Shown in pieces: positions 39,077-47,099 of a DNA stretch of 64,000 nucleotides; the first letter of the stretch is position 1; each line of letters begins with the position of its first letter. Source of the stretch: Streptomyces sp. D2-8 (GTDB lineage Bacteria; Actinomycetota; Actinomycetes; Streptomycetales; Streptomycetaceae); the NCBI RefSeq assembly GCF_023184515.1, contig NZ_JAAHBP010000003.1:558001-622000 (forward strand), read 5' to 3'. The translations under genes were made by a program, and so were the position numbers. The notes under the pieces are model-generated. The model searched no databases, was not told where the DNA came from, and was given only the letters and a program-made list of their open reading frames with translations.

Positions 39077-40114
39077 ATGGTGCAGATACCCAGAACGCCC
39101 GCGCCCCCGTCCCCCGCACCGTCGCGCTCCGTGCCCACGAGCGCCGATGTGGCCCGCCTGGCCGGCGTCTCGCGCGCGACCGTCTCCTACGTCCTCAACA
39201 ACACCAGCGCCGTACGGATCAGCGAACCCACCCGCCGCCGTGTGCACGAGGCCGCGAGGGAACTCGGGTACGTACCGCACGCGGCGGCCCGCAGCCTGCG
39301 TGCCGGGCACAGCCGGATGGTCCTGATCCCCGCGCCGACCTTCCCCGTAGGCCCGCTCTACAACCGGTTCCTCACCGACCTCCAGGGATCGCTCGGCAGC
39401 CTGGACTACACGGTCGTGCAGTACGGCACCGGCGGCCCGCACGGCGACGAAGCCGCCTGCGCCTGGGCCGAGTTACGGCCCGTGGCCGTGCTCGTGCCCG
39501 GCTCCGGGCTCGGCCCGCGCGGGGTGGCGGTGCTCAAGCGCTCGGGGGCGCGGGCCGTGGTCACCCTCGGCCCCGAGACCATCGAGGGCGCGCACGCGCT
39601 GCTCATGGACCACGACGTCGTCGGCCACAGCGCGGGCGCCCACCTCTACGACCGCGGCCGGCGCCGGATCGGCGTCGTCGTCCCGCAGGAGCCCGGACTC
39701 GAGGCGTTCTCCGCACCTCGTCTCGACGGCGTGCGCCAGTCGGTGCGCGGCACGGACGCCACCGTGACCGAACTGCCCCTCGCCTACGACGAACAGGCCG
39801 CGGCGCGCCTCGCCGCCCGCTGGCGGACCCTCGGCCTGGACGCCGTGTTCACCTACAACGACGAGTACGCGATGCTGCTGATGCGGGCGCTGCTGGACGA
39901 GGGCATCCGCATCCCCGAGGAGACGGCCGTGATCGGCGCCGACGACCTGATGCTCGGGCGGCTGCTGCGGCCCCGGCTGAGCACGGTCCAGCTGAAGTTG
40001 CCCTGCGGCCGTGAACTCGCCGAACTGGTCGACCGCGCGGTGCGCAGACCCGCCACCGAGCCCGAGACGCACAAGGTGCTCGGGGCGACGGTGCTGCACC
40101 GCGAATCGAGTTGA
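39077..40114 (+). CDS. LacI family transcriptional regulator
   Basis: 345 residues from ATG 39077; a GTG at 39002 lies inside the palindrome and is unlikely. HTH T-S-A-D-V-A-R-L-A-G-V-S-R-A-T-V-S-Y-V-L-N and hinge R-V-H-E-A-A-R-E-L-G-Y-V-P-H-A-A-A-R-S-L-R. The effector domain is a LacI periplasmic-binding fold (V-F-T-Y-N-D-E-Y-A; V-I-G-A-D-D). The sugar-contact Asp/Arg set of sugar-binding members is only partly recognisable, so the ligand may not be a sugar. Aldehyde dehydrogenase follows at 228 bp on the same strand. Confidence 0.88.
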   Translation: MVQIPRTPAPPSPAPSRSVPTSADVARLAGVSRATVSYVLNNTSAVRISEPTRRRVHEAARELGYVPHAAARSLRAGHSRMVLIPAPTFPVGPLYNRFLTDLQGSLGSLDYTVVQYGTGGPHGDEAACAWAELRPVAVLVPGSGLGPRGVAVLKRSGARAVVTLGPETIEGAHALLMDHDVVGHSAGAHLYDRGRRRIGVVVPQEPGLEAFSAPRLDGVRQSVRGTDATVTELPLAYDEQAAARLAARWRTLGLDAVFTYNDEYAMLLMRALLDEGIRIPEETAVIGADDLMLGRLLRPRLSTVQLKLPCGRELAELVDRAVRRPATEPETHKVLGATVLHRESS

Positions 40115-40176
40115 TCCGGCGGGGCGCGACTCCCCGACAGGGGGGTCGCCGCCCGGCTTTCGTGCCGCGGCACGGC

Positions 40177-40197
40177 TAGGATGTTGCATGCTCAACA
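40177..40197 (+). promoter_or_regulatory. Candidate -10 TAGGAT overlapping dyad TGTTG-N6-CAACA
   Basis: TAGGAT (40177-40182) fits a Streptomyces -10. It overlaps TGTTG (40182-40186) and CAACA (40193-40197), the GTTGCATGCTCAAC-type dyad used by MarR-type regulators of aromatic metabolism in family knowledge. It lies about 145 bp before the aldehyde dehydrogenase. No -35 is evident. Confidence 0.5.
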
Positions 40198-40342
40198 AAA
40201 CGGGGGCGCGTTCCTGCGCGGGCCGCGGCGCACACCGCTGCGCCCGCTCGGCGCGCCCCGCCATGTGACCGCCGAACCGGCCGCGCACGCACGGGAGTTC
40301 GCCCACCCCGTCAGCCGGTGACCGATCGATCGGAGAGCCGTC

Positions 40343-41779
40343 ATGCCGTTGCTCGACACCAGGAGCTGGCAGCCCCGCCGCCTCGCGGGGCCCGAGTACA
40401 CCGTCACCGAGCCCGCCACCGGCCAAGCCCTCGGTACCCTCGCCCTCGCCACCCCCGAGGACGTCGGGGCCGCCGCCGAGCGGGCCGCGGCAGCCCAGCG
40501 CGCGTGGGCACGCACCCCGCACTTCGCGCGGGCCGCCGTGCTCCGCAAGGCCGGCGACCTGTTCACCGAGCACGCCGCCGAACTGCGCGAATGGATCGTC
40601 CGCGAATCGGGCTCCGTCCCCGGCAAGGCCGACTTCGAACTGCACGTCGCCGCCCAGGAGTGCTACGAGGCCGCCGCGCTCGCCTCCCGCCCGGCCGGCC
40701 AGGTGCTGCCCAGCGAAGCGCCGCGCCTGTCGTACACGCGCCGCGTCCCGGCCGGCGTGGTGGGCGTGATCTCGCCGTTCAACGCCCCGCTGATCCTGTC
40801 CATCCGCTCCGTGGCACCGGCCCTGGCGCTGGGCAACGCGGTCCTGCTGAAGCCGGACCCGCGCACGGCCGTCTGCGGAGGGCTGTCCCTGGCCGCGGTC
40901 TTCGCCGCCGCGGGCCTGCCGGAGGACCTGCTGCACGTGCTTCCCGGCGGCCCGGACGCCGGACAGGCCCTGGTCGCCGACCCGCGCGTGCCCGTCATCT
41001 CCTTCACCGGCTCCACCGCCGCCGGACGGGCCGTCGGCGAGGCCGCCGGACGTCACCTCAAGCGGGCCCACCTGGAACTGGGCGGCAACTCCGCCATGAT
41101 CGTGCTGGAGGACGCCGACCTCGACGCGGTGATCTCCACGGCCGCCTGGGGCTCGTTCTTCCACCAGGGCCAGATCTGCATGACCACCGGACGCCATCTG
41201 GTGCACGCGTCCCTCTACGACGAGTACGTCGAGCGGCTGGCCGCCAAGGCCGACTCACTCGCCGTCGGCGACCCGCACCGGGACCAGGTCCACCTGGGCC
41301 CCATCATCGACTCGGGCCAGCTCACCAAGATCAGCGGCCTGGTCGAGGCCAGCACGGCCGCGGGCGCCAAGCTCGCCGCCGGCGGTACCCACGACCGGCT
41401 CTTCTACCGGCCGACGGTCCTCGCCCATGTCGACGACCGCACCCCCGCGTACGCGGAGGAGGTCTTCGGCCCGGTGGCACCCGTCCGTTCCTTCACCACT
41501 GCCGACGAGGCGGCGGCCCTGGCCGGGCAGAGCCCGTACGGCCTCTCCCTGGGCATCGTCACCAGGGACCCGGCCCGCGGCCTGGACCTCGCCGAGCGCA
41601 TCCCGACCGGCATCGTCCACATCAACGACCAGACCGTGAACGACGAGGCCGTGGCACCCTTCGGCGGAGTCGCCGCCTCCGGCACCGGCGCCCGCTTCGG
41701 TGGTGAGGCCAATCTGGAGGCGTTCACCGAACTGCGCTGGACGACGGTACGCGGAGACGTCGCTCCGTACCCCTTCTAG
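40343..41779 (+). CDS. Aldehyde dehydrogenase (benzaldehyde-dehydrogenase-like)
   Basis: 478 residues from ATG 40343 (CGGAGAG upstream). NAD-site Lys/Glu region V-L-L-K-P-D-P-R-T; F-T-G-S-T-A-A-G-R-A; the catalytic-Glu motif L-E-L-G-G-N-S-A-M; and nucleophile Cys in F-H-Q-G-Q-I-C-M-T-T-G-R. C-terminal E-V-F-G-P-V-A-P-V. G-V-V-G-V-I-S-P-F-N-A-P-L with F-N (rather than W-N) is common in the aromatic aldehyde branch. It oxidises an aldehyde to acid with NAD(P)+. The dyad upstream suggests inducible aromatic degradation, but the regulator is not adjacent. Confidence 0.9.
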   Translation: MPLLDTRSWQPRRLAGPEYTVTEPATGQALGTLALATPEDVGAAAERAAAAQRAWARTPHFARAAVLRKAGDLFTEHAAELREWIVRESGSVPGKADFELHVAAQECYEAAALASRPAGQVLPSEAPRLSYTRRVPAGVVGVISPFNAPLILSIRSVAPALALGNAVLLKPDPRTAVCGGLSLAAVFAAAGLPEDLLHVLPGGPDAGQALVADPRVPVISFTGSTAAGRAVGEAAGRHLKRAHLELGGNSAMIVLEDADLDAVISTAAWGSFFHQGQICMTTGRHLVHASLYDEYVERLAAKADSLAVGDPHRDQVHLGPIIDSGQLTKISGLVEASTAAGAKLAAGGTHDRLFYRPTVLAHVDDRTPAYAEEVFGPVAPVRSFTTADEAAALAGQSPYGLSLGIVTRDPARGLDLAERIPTGIVHINDQTVNDEAVAPFGGVAASGTGARFGGEANLEAFTELRWTTVRGDVAPYPF

Positions 41780-41789
41780 AGCCCCCGTA

Positions 41790-41819
41790 CCCGAGGGCCC
41801 GGGCTCCCGGGCCCTCGGG
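41790..41819. terminator. Perfect 14-bp hairpin between convergent genes
   Basis: CCCGAGGGCCCGGG (41790-41803) and CCCGGGCCCTCGGG (41806-41819), 2-nt loop, between the aldehyde dehydrogenase and thioredoxin stops. Confidence 0.85.
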
Positions 41820-41824
41820 GCGGG

Positions 41825-42205
41825 TCACTCGGCCGGCTGCTGGGCCTGCTGCTCGGCGACCGCCTTGCGGACCTCGTCCATGTCGAGGTTGCGGGCCTGC
41901 CCGATGACGTCCGTCAGGGCGGCCTCGGGCAGGGCGCCCGGCTGGGCGAAAACGGCGACCTGGTCACGGACGATCATCAGCGTGGGGATGGACTGGATAC
42001 CGAAGGCCGCGGCCAGCTCGGGCTGCGCCTCGGTGTCCACCTTGCCGAACACCAGGTCCGGGTTCTCCTCCGCCGCCTTCTCGTAGACCGGGGCGAACTG
42101 CTTGCACGGCCCGCACCAGGACGCCCAGAAGTCGATCAGGACGAACTCGTTGTCCGTGACCGTCTGGTCGAAGTTCTCCTTGGTGAGCTCCACGGTGCTG
42201 CTCAT
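41825..42205 (-). CDS. trxA: Thioredoxin
   Basis: 126 residues from ATG 42205 (GAGGGA upstream). F-V-L-I-D-F-W-A-S-W-C-G-P-C-K contains the active-site W-C-G-P-C, and F-G-I-Q-S-I-P-T-L carries the cis-Pro. V-D-T-E-A-Q-P-E-L matches the family. The C-terminal Gln/Ala/Glu tail is longer than usual. No thioredoxin reductase is adjacent. A SigR-type promoter lies 38 bp upstream of the start, so induction by thiol-oxidative stress is expected. Confidence 0.93.
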   Translation of the reverse strand: MSSTVELTKENFDQTVTDNEFVLIDFWASWCGPCKQFAPVYEKAAEENPDLVFGKVDTEAQPELAAAFGIQSIPTLMIVRDQVAVFAQPGALPEAALTDVIGQARNLDMDEVRKAVAEQQAQQPAE

Positions 42206-42248
42206 GGCGTAAATCCCTCTTCCTGGTGTGGGGTCAAGCCGTCGGCAC

Positions 42249-42274
42249 AACACGGCCGACCGGACACGTATTCC
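42249..42274 (-). promoter_or_regulatory. SigR-type promoter, GGAAT-N18-GTT
   Basis: On the - strand GGAAT occupies 42274-42270 and GTT 42251-42249, separated by exactly 18 nt. This matches the SigR consensus known for S. coelicolor thiol-stress genes. Predicted transcript start near 42243. Confidence 0.75.
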
Positions 42275-42324
42275 GCGCCCCTACCCATGTGGCCAGGGCG
42301 CACACCACCCACCAGACTGACCCC

Positions 42325-43755
42325 ATGACGGAAACGGAAACCAACGCGTACGACGTCGTGGTGCTCGGGGCCGGGCCCGTGGGGGAGAACGTCGCCGACC
42401 GCACCCGCGCGGCCGGACTGACCACCGCGGTCGTGGAGAGCGAGCTGGTCGGCGGCGAGTGCTCCTACTGGGCGTGCATGCCCAGCAAGGCCCTGCTGCG
42501 GCCGGTGATCGCACGCGCGGACGCCCGCCGTGTGCCGGGCCTGCGCCAGTCGGTGCAGGGCCCCCTCGACGCGTCCGCGGTCCTCGCTCACCGGGACTAC
42601 TACACCTCCCACTGGAAGGACGACGGTCAGGTCGGGTGGCTCGACTCCATCGGCGCCGACCTGCACCGCGGCCACGGGCGCCTCACCGGCCCCCGCACGG
42701 TGACGGTCACCGGCCCGGACGGCGGCGAGCGCGTCCTGACCGCCCGGCACGCCGTCGCCGTCTGCACCGGCAGCCGTGCCGCCCTGCCCGGCCTGCCCGG
42801 GCTGGACGCCGTCAAGCCGTGGACGAGCCGGGAGGCCACCAGCTCCCCGACCGTGCCCGGCCGGCTGATCGTGATCGGCGGCGGCGTGGTCGCCACCGAG
42901 ATGGCCACGGTCTGGCAGGCCCTCGGCTCGCAGGTGACCCTGCTGGTCCGCGGCAAGGGCCTGCTTCCCCGGATGGAGCCCTTCGCCGGGGAGCTGATCG
43001 CCGAGGCGCTCACGGAGGCCGGCGCGGACGTCCGTACGGGCACCTCGGTGGAGTCGGTGACCCGGGAGAACGGGGCGGTCGTGGCCGTCACCGACAGGGG
43101 CGACCGCATCGAGGCCGACGAGATCCTCTTCGCCACCGGCCGCGCCCCGCGCACCGACGACATCGGCCTGGAGACGATCGGCCTCGACCCCGGCTCCTGG
43201 CTGCCGGTCGACGACAGCCTCCGCGTGACCGGCCACGACTGGCTGTACGCGGTCGGCGACGTGAACCACCGGGCCCTCCTCACCCACCAGGGCAAGTACC
43301 AGGCCCGCATCGCGGGCGCCGCCATCGCCGCGCGGGCCACCGGGGAGACCCTCCTCGCACAGCCCTGGGGCGCCCACGCCGCGACCGCCGACCACGCCGC
43401 CGTCCCCCAGGTCGTCTTCACCGACCCGGAGGCCGCGGCCGTCGGCCTGTCCCTGGCCGAGGCGGAACAGGCAGGGCACCGGGTGAAGGCCGTCGACGTG
43501 GACCTGTCCACCGTCTCCGGGGCCGGCCTGTACGCCGACGGCTACCAGGGCCGCGCCCGCATGGTCGTCGACCTCGAGAACGAGATCCTGCGCGGCGTCA
43601 CCCTCGTCGGCCCCGGCGTCGGCGAACTCATCCACTCCGCGACCGTCGCGGTCGCCGGCCAGGTTCCCGTCAGCCGCCTGTGGCACGCCGTCCCGTCGTA
43701 CCCGACGATCAGCGAGGTGTGGCTGCGGCTGCTGGAGGCGCACCGCGACGCGTGA
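42325..43755 (+). CDS. Class I pyridine nucleotide-disulfide oxidoreductase with altered C-terminal motif
   Basis: 476 residues. FAD motif V-V-V-L-G-A-G-P-V-G-E-N-V-A; redox centre G-G-E-C-S-Y-W-A-C-M-P-S-K; NAD(P) motif I-V-I-G-G-G-V-V-A-T-E; second FAD strand Y-A-V-G-D-V-N. The C-terminal interface should read H-P-T-x-x-E with the catalytic His; here it reads P-S-Y-P-T-I-S-E, so His is replaced by Tyr and lipoamide-dehydrogenase activity is unlikely. It may reduce another disulfide or metal, or be a reductase for quinones. No ribosome site precedes ATG 42325. It is divergent from thioredoxin, so it may be tied to redox stress. Confidence 0.83.
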   Translation: MTETETNAYDVVVLGAGPVGENVADRTRAAGLTTAVVESELVGGECSYWACMPSKALLRPVIARADARRVPGLRQSVQGPLDASAVLAHRDYYTSHWKDDGQVGWLDSIGADLHRGHGRLTGPRTVTVTGPDGGERVLTARHAVAVCTGSRAALPGLPGLDAVKPWTSREATSSPTVPGRLIVIGGGVVATEMATVWQALGSQVTLLVRGKGLLPRMEPFAGELIAEALTEAGADVRTGTSVESVTRENGAVVAVTDRGDRIEADEILFATGRAPRTDDIGLETIGLDPGSWLPVDDSLRVTGHDWLYAVGDVNHRALLTHQGKYQARIAGAAIAARATGETLLAQPWGAHAATADHAAVPQVVFTDPEAAAVGLSLAEAEQAGHRVKAVDVDLSTVSGAGLYADGYQGRARMVVDLENEILRGVTLVGPGVGELIHSATVAVAGQVPVSRLWHAVPSYPTISEVWLRLLEAHRDA

Positions 43756-43795
43756 CCTCCGTTCAGTCGGCGTCGCCGCAGGGCCGGCGGTGCCG

Positions 43796-43928
43796 TCACG
43801 CGTGCGCGGGCACCACGAGCTCCCGGTAGTCGTCGTCCCACAGGTCCTCCTGCGCCTCCGGCAGCAGCACCCGGTCCGGCCGCAGCGCGTCGGTCACGGC
43901 AACGGCGGCGCCGCCGAGGACGCCTGCG
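43796..43928 (-). pseudogene. Possible 3' remnant of an ABC-F-type ATPase gene
   Basis: On the - strand a ~43-residue frame ending at TGA 43798-43796 reads V-T-D-A-L-R-P-D-R-V-L-L-P-E-A-Q-E-D-L-W-D-D-Y. This resembles the tail of ABC-F proteins (V-L-L-P-x-G-x-E-D). No start, ATP motif or further upstream family sequence is present. The match is weak. Confidence 0.25.
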
Positions 43929-43955
43929 CATTTCGGCCGGGAGGCTCGGCGCGCG

Positions 43956-44600
43956 CTACGGCAGCTCGAAGCCGAGCGCCCGTGCCGCCTCCTGCGGCGT
44001 CGGCTGAGCCCAGCGCTCCGCCATGGCCTGGTTGGACGACAGCGAACGCGACTCGGCGCGGTCCAGGTACAGGACGCCGTCGAGGTGGTCCGTCTCGTGC
44101 TGCACGATCCGGGCCGGCCAGCCCGTGAACACCTCGTCCAGGGCCCGCCCGTGCTCGTCCTGCCCGGTCACCCGCACCTCGGCGTGCCGCGCCACCACCG
44201 CCTGCCAGCCCGGAACGCTGAGGCAGCCCTCGAAGAACGCGGCCCGCGCGTCTCCGGCCGGCTCGTAGGCGGGATTGACCAGCACGCGGAACGGCTGCGG
44301 CACCCGCCCGCGCGCGAGACGCACCTCCTCCGGCACCGGAGCCGGATCCTCGATCACCGCGATCCTGAGCGGCACACCGACCTGCGGCGCCGCCAGACCG
44401 ACCCCGGGCGCCGCGCGCATGGTGACCCGCAGGGCCTCGACGAACCGGGCCAGCAGGTCGGGCCCCAGTTGACCGTCGTAGGGCTCAATGCCGTGCCGCA
44501 GCACCGGGTCGCCGGCCGCGACGATGGTCAACGGCAGGCCCTGGTCGAGGAGTTGCTCGACCCGCTCGGCCAGGAGTGCGCGATCGCTCGGTGTTCCCAT
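43956..44600 (-). CDS. def: Peptide deformylase
   Basis: 214 residues from ATG 44600. The three deformylase motifs are intact: G-V-G-L-A-A-P-Q-V-G, E-G-C-L-S-V-P-G and Q-H-E-T-D-H-L-D-G, giving Cys and two His as metal ligands plus the catalytic Glu. It removes the formyl group from new protein N-termini. The extended N-terminus (about 30 residues before V-L-R-H-G) fits actinobacterial type I/II forms. It is an additional copy outside the usual fmt/def locus. Family knowledge links some Streptomyces def genes to SigR, but I see no SigR promoter here. Confidence 0.92.
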   Translation of the reverse strand: MGTPSDRALLAERVEQLLDQGLPLTIVAAGDPVLRHGIEPYDGQLGPDLLARFVEALRVTMRAAPGVGLAAPQVGVPLRIAVIEDPAPVPEEVRLARGRVPQPFRVLVNPAYEPAGDARAAFFEGCLSVPGWQAVVARHAEVRVTGQDEHGRALDEVFTGWPARIVQHETDHLDGVLYLDRAESRSLSSNQAMAERWAQPTPQEAARALGFELP

Positions 44601-44634
44601 CGCGTCAGGATGGCACGACACCCCCCACCCCCGC

Positions 44635-44648
44635 GTGACGCAGGTCAC
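44635..44648. promoter_or_regulatory. Crp-type site GTGAC-GCAG-GTCAC
   Basis: Palindrome matching the published Streptomyces Crp motif GTG-N6-GNCAC. It lies between the divergent deformylase (35 bp) and PepSY gene (106 bp). Confidence 0.5.
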
Positions 44649-44753
44649 ATGTGTTCTCCGGGAACTGAACGCCCCGCCGCCCCGACTACTGCACCGCAAC
44701 GGCCACCGCCAACACCGCAACGGCCCAGAAGACGTCCCCGGAGAAGCCCGCCG

Positions 44754-46157
44754 ATGACCACCGCTCCCTCGACCACCACGGACGAGGCCCCGCAGCCAGC
44801 CGCCCCGGCACCGTCGAAGAGCAGCTGGGCCCCCCTGCGCCCGCTGATCCTCCGCCTGCACTTCTACGCCGGGGTGCTGGTGGCGCCGTTCCTCCTCGTC
44901 GCCGCCGTCACCGGCCTGCTGTACGCCGGATCCTTCCAGGCCGAGAAGCTCGTGTACGACCACGAACTGACCGTCCCCGTAGGCGAGAAGAAGCTGCCGA
45001 TCAGCGAGCAGGTGGCCGCCGCGCGCACGGCCCACCCCGAGGGCACGATCTCGGCCGTACGCCCCTCACCGGAGGCCGACGCGACGACCAGGGTGATGCT
45101 GTCCGGCGTCCCGGGCGTCGACGAGGGCCACGCGCTCGCCGTGTTCGTCGACCCGTACACCGCGAAGGTGCGCGGCTCCCTCGAACAGTACGGCTCGACC
45201 GGCGCCCTGCCGCTGCGCACCTGGATCGACGAGTTCCACCGGGACCTGCACCTGGGAGAGCAGGGGCGGCTGTACAGCGAGCTGGCGGCCAGCTGGCTGT
45301 GGGTGATCTCGGCGGGCGGCCTGGTGCTGTGGTTCTCCCGGCGCCGGGCTCTGCGCAAGGTACGGGGGACGAAGGGGCGGCGCCGCACCCTCGGACTGCA
45401 CGGCAGTGTCGGCGTATGGGCGGCGGCCGGCTTCTTCTTCCTCTCGGCGACCGGTCTGACCTGGTCGGCCTACGCCGGGGCCACCATCGACGAGCTGCGG
45501 ACCTCGCTGGGCCAGGCCACCCCCTCGGTGTCGGCGGCGGCCGGCGGTGAACACGCCGGCCACGGCTCCGCCGCCGGGCAGGCGGGCGACGCCGCGCACG
45601 GCGTGGGCCTGGACAAGGTCCTGGCGGCGGCCCGCTCCGAGGGCCTGGGTGACCCGGTGGAGATCGTGCCGCCCGCCGACGCGAACTCGGCGTACGTCGT
45701 CAAGCAGGTGCAGCGCGGCTGGCCCTCGAAGCAGGACGCCGTCGCGATCGACCCGGCCGACGGCGAGGTCATGGACGTGCTGCGCTTCGCGGACTACCCG
45801 GTCCTCGCGAAGCTCACCCGGTGGGGCATCGACCTGCACACCGGCATCCTCTTCGGCCTGGCCAACCAGATCGCCCTGATGCTGCTCGCACTCTCCCTGA
45901 TCCTGCTGATCGTGTGGGGCTACCGCATGTGGTGGCAGCGCGGCCGCGGCACCGCCTTCGGCCGTCCGATCCCGCGCGGCGCATGGCAGCAGGTCCCGCC
46001 CCAGATCCTGGTACCGCTGCTGGCGGGCATCGCCGTACTCGGGTACTTCCTGCCCCTGTTCGGCATTCCCCTGGCGGCCTTCCTCGCCGTCGACGTTCTG
46101 CTGGGGGAGATCGCCCACCGGCGGGGGCGGCGGTCGTACGGGACACCGGCCGCGTAG
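44754..46157 (+). CDS. PepSY-domain membrane protein (PepSY_TM)
   Basis: 467 residues. Four to five membrane helices: one after R-P-L-I-L-R-L-H-F-Y-A-G-V-L, a pair around W-L-W-V-I-S-A-G-G and H-G-S-V-G-V-W-A-A-A, and two near the end. PepSY-like loops (I-S-E-Q-V-A-A-A-R and L-D-K-V-L-A-A-A-R) and E-F-H-R-D-L-H-L, L-H-T-G-I-L-F-G motifs mark the PepSY_TM family; His residues in helices could bind heme or metal. An outer loop has H-A-G-H-G. Relatives are linked to iron/siderophore reduction. The Crp-type site upstream may regulate it. Start ATG 44754 with GGAGA upstream. Confidence 0.85.
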   Translation: MTTAPSTTTDEAPQPAAPAPSKSSWAPLRPLILRLHFYAGVLVAPFLLVAAVTGLLYAGSFQAEKLVYDHELTVPVGEKKLPISEQVAAARTAHPEGTISAVRPSPEADATTRVMLSGVPGVDEGHALAVFVDPYTAKVRGSLEQYGSTGALPLRTWIDEFHRDLHLGEQGRLYSELAASWLWVISAGGLVLWFSRRRALRKVRGTKGRRRTLGLHGSVGVWAAAGFFFLSATGLTWSAYAGATIDELRTSLGQATPSVSAAAGGEHAGHGSAAGQAGDAAHGVGLDKVLAAARSEGLGDPVEIVPPADANSAYVVKQVQRGWPSKQDAVAIDPADGEVMDVLRFADYPVLAKLTRWGIDLHTGILFGLANQIALMLLALSLILLIVWGYRMWWQRGRGTAFGRPIPRGAWQQVPPQILVPLLAGIAVLGYFLPLFGIPLAAFLAVDVLLGEIAHRRGRRSYGTPAA

Positions 46158-46167
46158 CGGACGCACC

Positions 46168-46197
46168 GATGCCCGGCTCCCCACGGAGCCGGGCATC
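46168..46197. terminator. Perfect 13-bp hairpin between convergent genes
   Basis: GATGCCCGGCTCC (46168-46180) and GGAGCCGGGCATC (46185-46197), 4-nt loop. Confidence 0.85.
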
Positions 46198-46214
46198 TTC
46201 CGGTACGGCGGGGG

Positions 46215-46574
46215 TCAGCGCTGCTCGAAGTCACCCGCGAGCGCCGAGGCGATCCGCAGATGCGAATCCGCCTCCTCGTGCCGGTTCTGCCGCTGAAGTG
46301 TGCGGCCGAGCATCAGCCGGGCGTAGTGCTCCACAGGGTCCCGCTCGACGATCGTCCGCAACTCGCCTTCGGCGCGGCGCAGTTGGGCCGAGTGGTAGTA
46401 GGAGCGCGCCAGAAGCAGCCGGGGCCCGGTCTGCTCGGGCACCTCCTCGACCAGCCCGGTCAGGACGCGCGCGGCGGCGGCGTAGTCCTTGGCGTCGAAG
46501 AACAGCTGCGCGCGCTCCCAGCGTTCGGCCGGGGTTCCGTGGGCGTAGTACGCCGTGTCGTGGGTCGTGTTCAC
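46215..46574 (-). CDS. Small tetratricopeptide-repeat protein
   Basis: 119 residues containing about three TPR-like helical pairs: A-E-R-W-E-R-A-Q-L-F-F-D-A-K-D-Y-A-A-A-A, P-R-L-L-L-A-R-S-Y-Y-H-S-A-Q-L-R-R-A-E and A-R-L-M-L-G-R-T-L-Q-R-Q-N-R-H-E-E-A. No signal peptide. A cytosolic scaffold; partner unknown. Stands alone between convergent PepSY and the MarR pair. Confidence 0.8.
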   Translation of the reverse strand: MNTTHDTAYYAHGTPAERWERAQLFFDAKDYAAAARVLTGLVEEVPEQTGPRLLLARSYYHSAQLRRAEGELRTIVERDPVEHYARLMLGRTLQRQNRHEEADSHLRIASALAGDFEQR

Positions 46575-46652
46575 TCGGGGCCTCCTTCGAGGGCGGCAAC
46601 CGAGCCTGCCGGTTCACTATTCCCCTGGTCGGGCAGGAACGCGGCGCCGGGA

Positions 46653-47099
46653 CTATCGGGCCAGGGTGGCCAGTTCGGCACCGGCCCGTTCGGTGATCAG
46701 GCTCAGGACGCGGCCCGTGACGGCCAGGTCCTCAGCCGGGATGCCGTCGTAGATGCGGGCGGTGATGGGTGCCGTCTCGCCGGAGGTCGTGGCGTACAGC
46801 TCGCGCCCGGCGTCCGTGATCCGTACGTCCGACGCCCCGTCCGGGGTCAGCAGCCGCGCGGTGATCAGCTCGTCGAGGACGCCGTGCGCCTCCGTCGCGT
46901 CGGTCTTCAGTGCGCCGGTGACACCGTCGACGAGCTGTTCGCGCCCGACCGGTCCGTCGGCGAGGGCGGCGAGCCGGAGGGTGACGGACTGCTGGAAGGT
47001 GATGCCGTGCCGGGCCAGCACGTTCTCGAGGAGAGCGCGGCCCGCGTAGTGGGCCAGGGCGATGACACGGGGGTCGACGAGGGGTGTGGTGGTGGTCAT
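46653..47099 (-). CDS. MarR-like winged-helix protein
   Basis: 148 residues. A-L-A-H-Y-A-G-R-A-L-L-E-N-V-L-A-R-H-G-I and T-F-Q-Q-S-V-T-L-R-L-A-A-L form dimerisation/first helices; L-V-D-G-V-T-G-A-L-K-T-D and V-L-D-E-L-I-T-A-R-L-L resemble the MarR HTH and wing (I-T-D-A-G-R-E-L-Y). ATG at 47099 overlaps the stop of the upstream MarR gene, so the two are one operon; they may form heterodimers. Confidence 0.75.
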   Translation of the reverse strand: MTTTTPLVDPRVIALAHYAGRALLENVLARHGITFQQSVTLRLAALADGPVGREQLVDGVTGALKTDATEAHGVLDELITARLLTPDGASDVRITDAGRELYATTSGETAPITARIYDGIPAEDLAVTGRVLSLITERAGAELATLAR

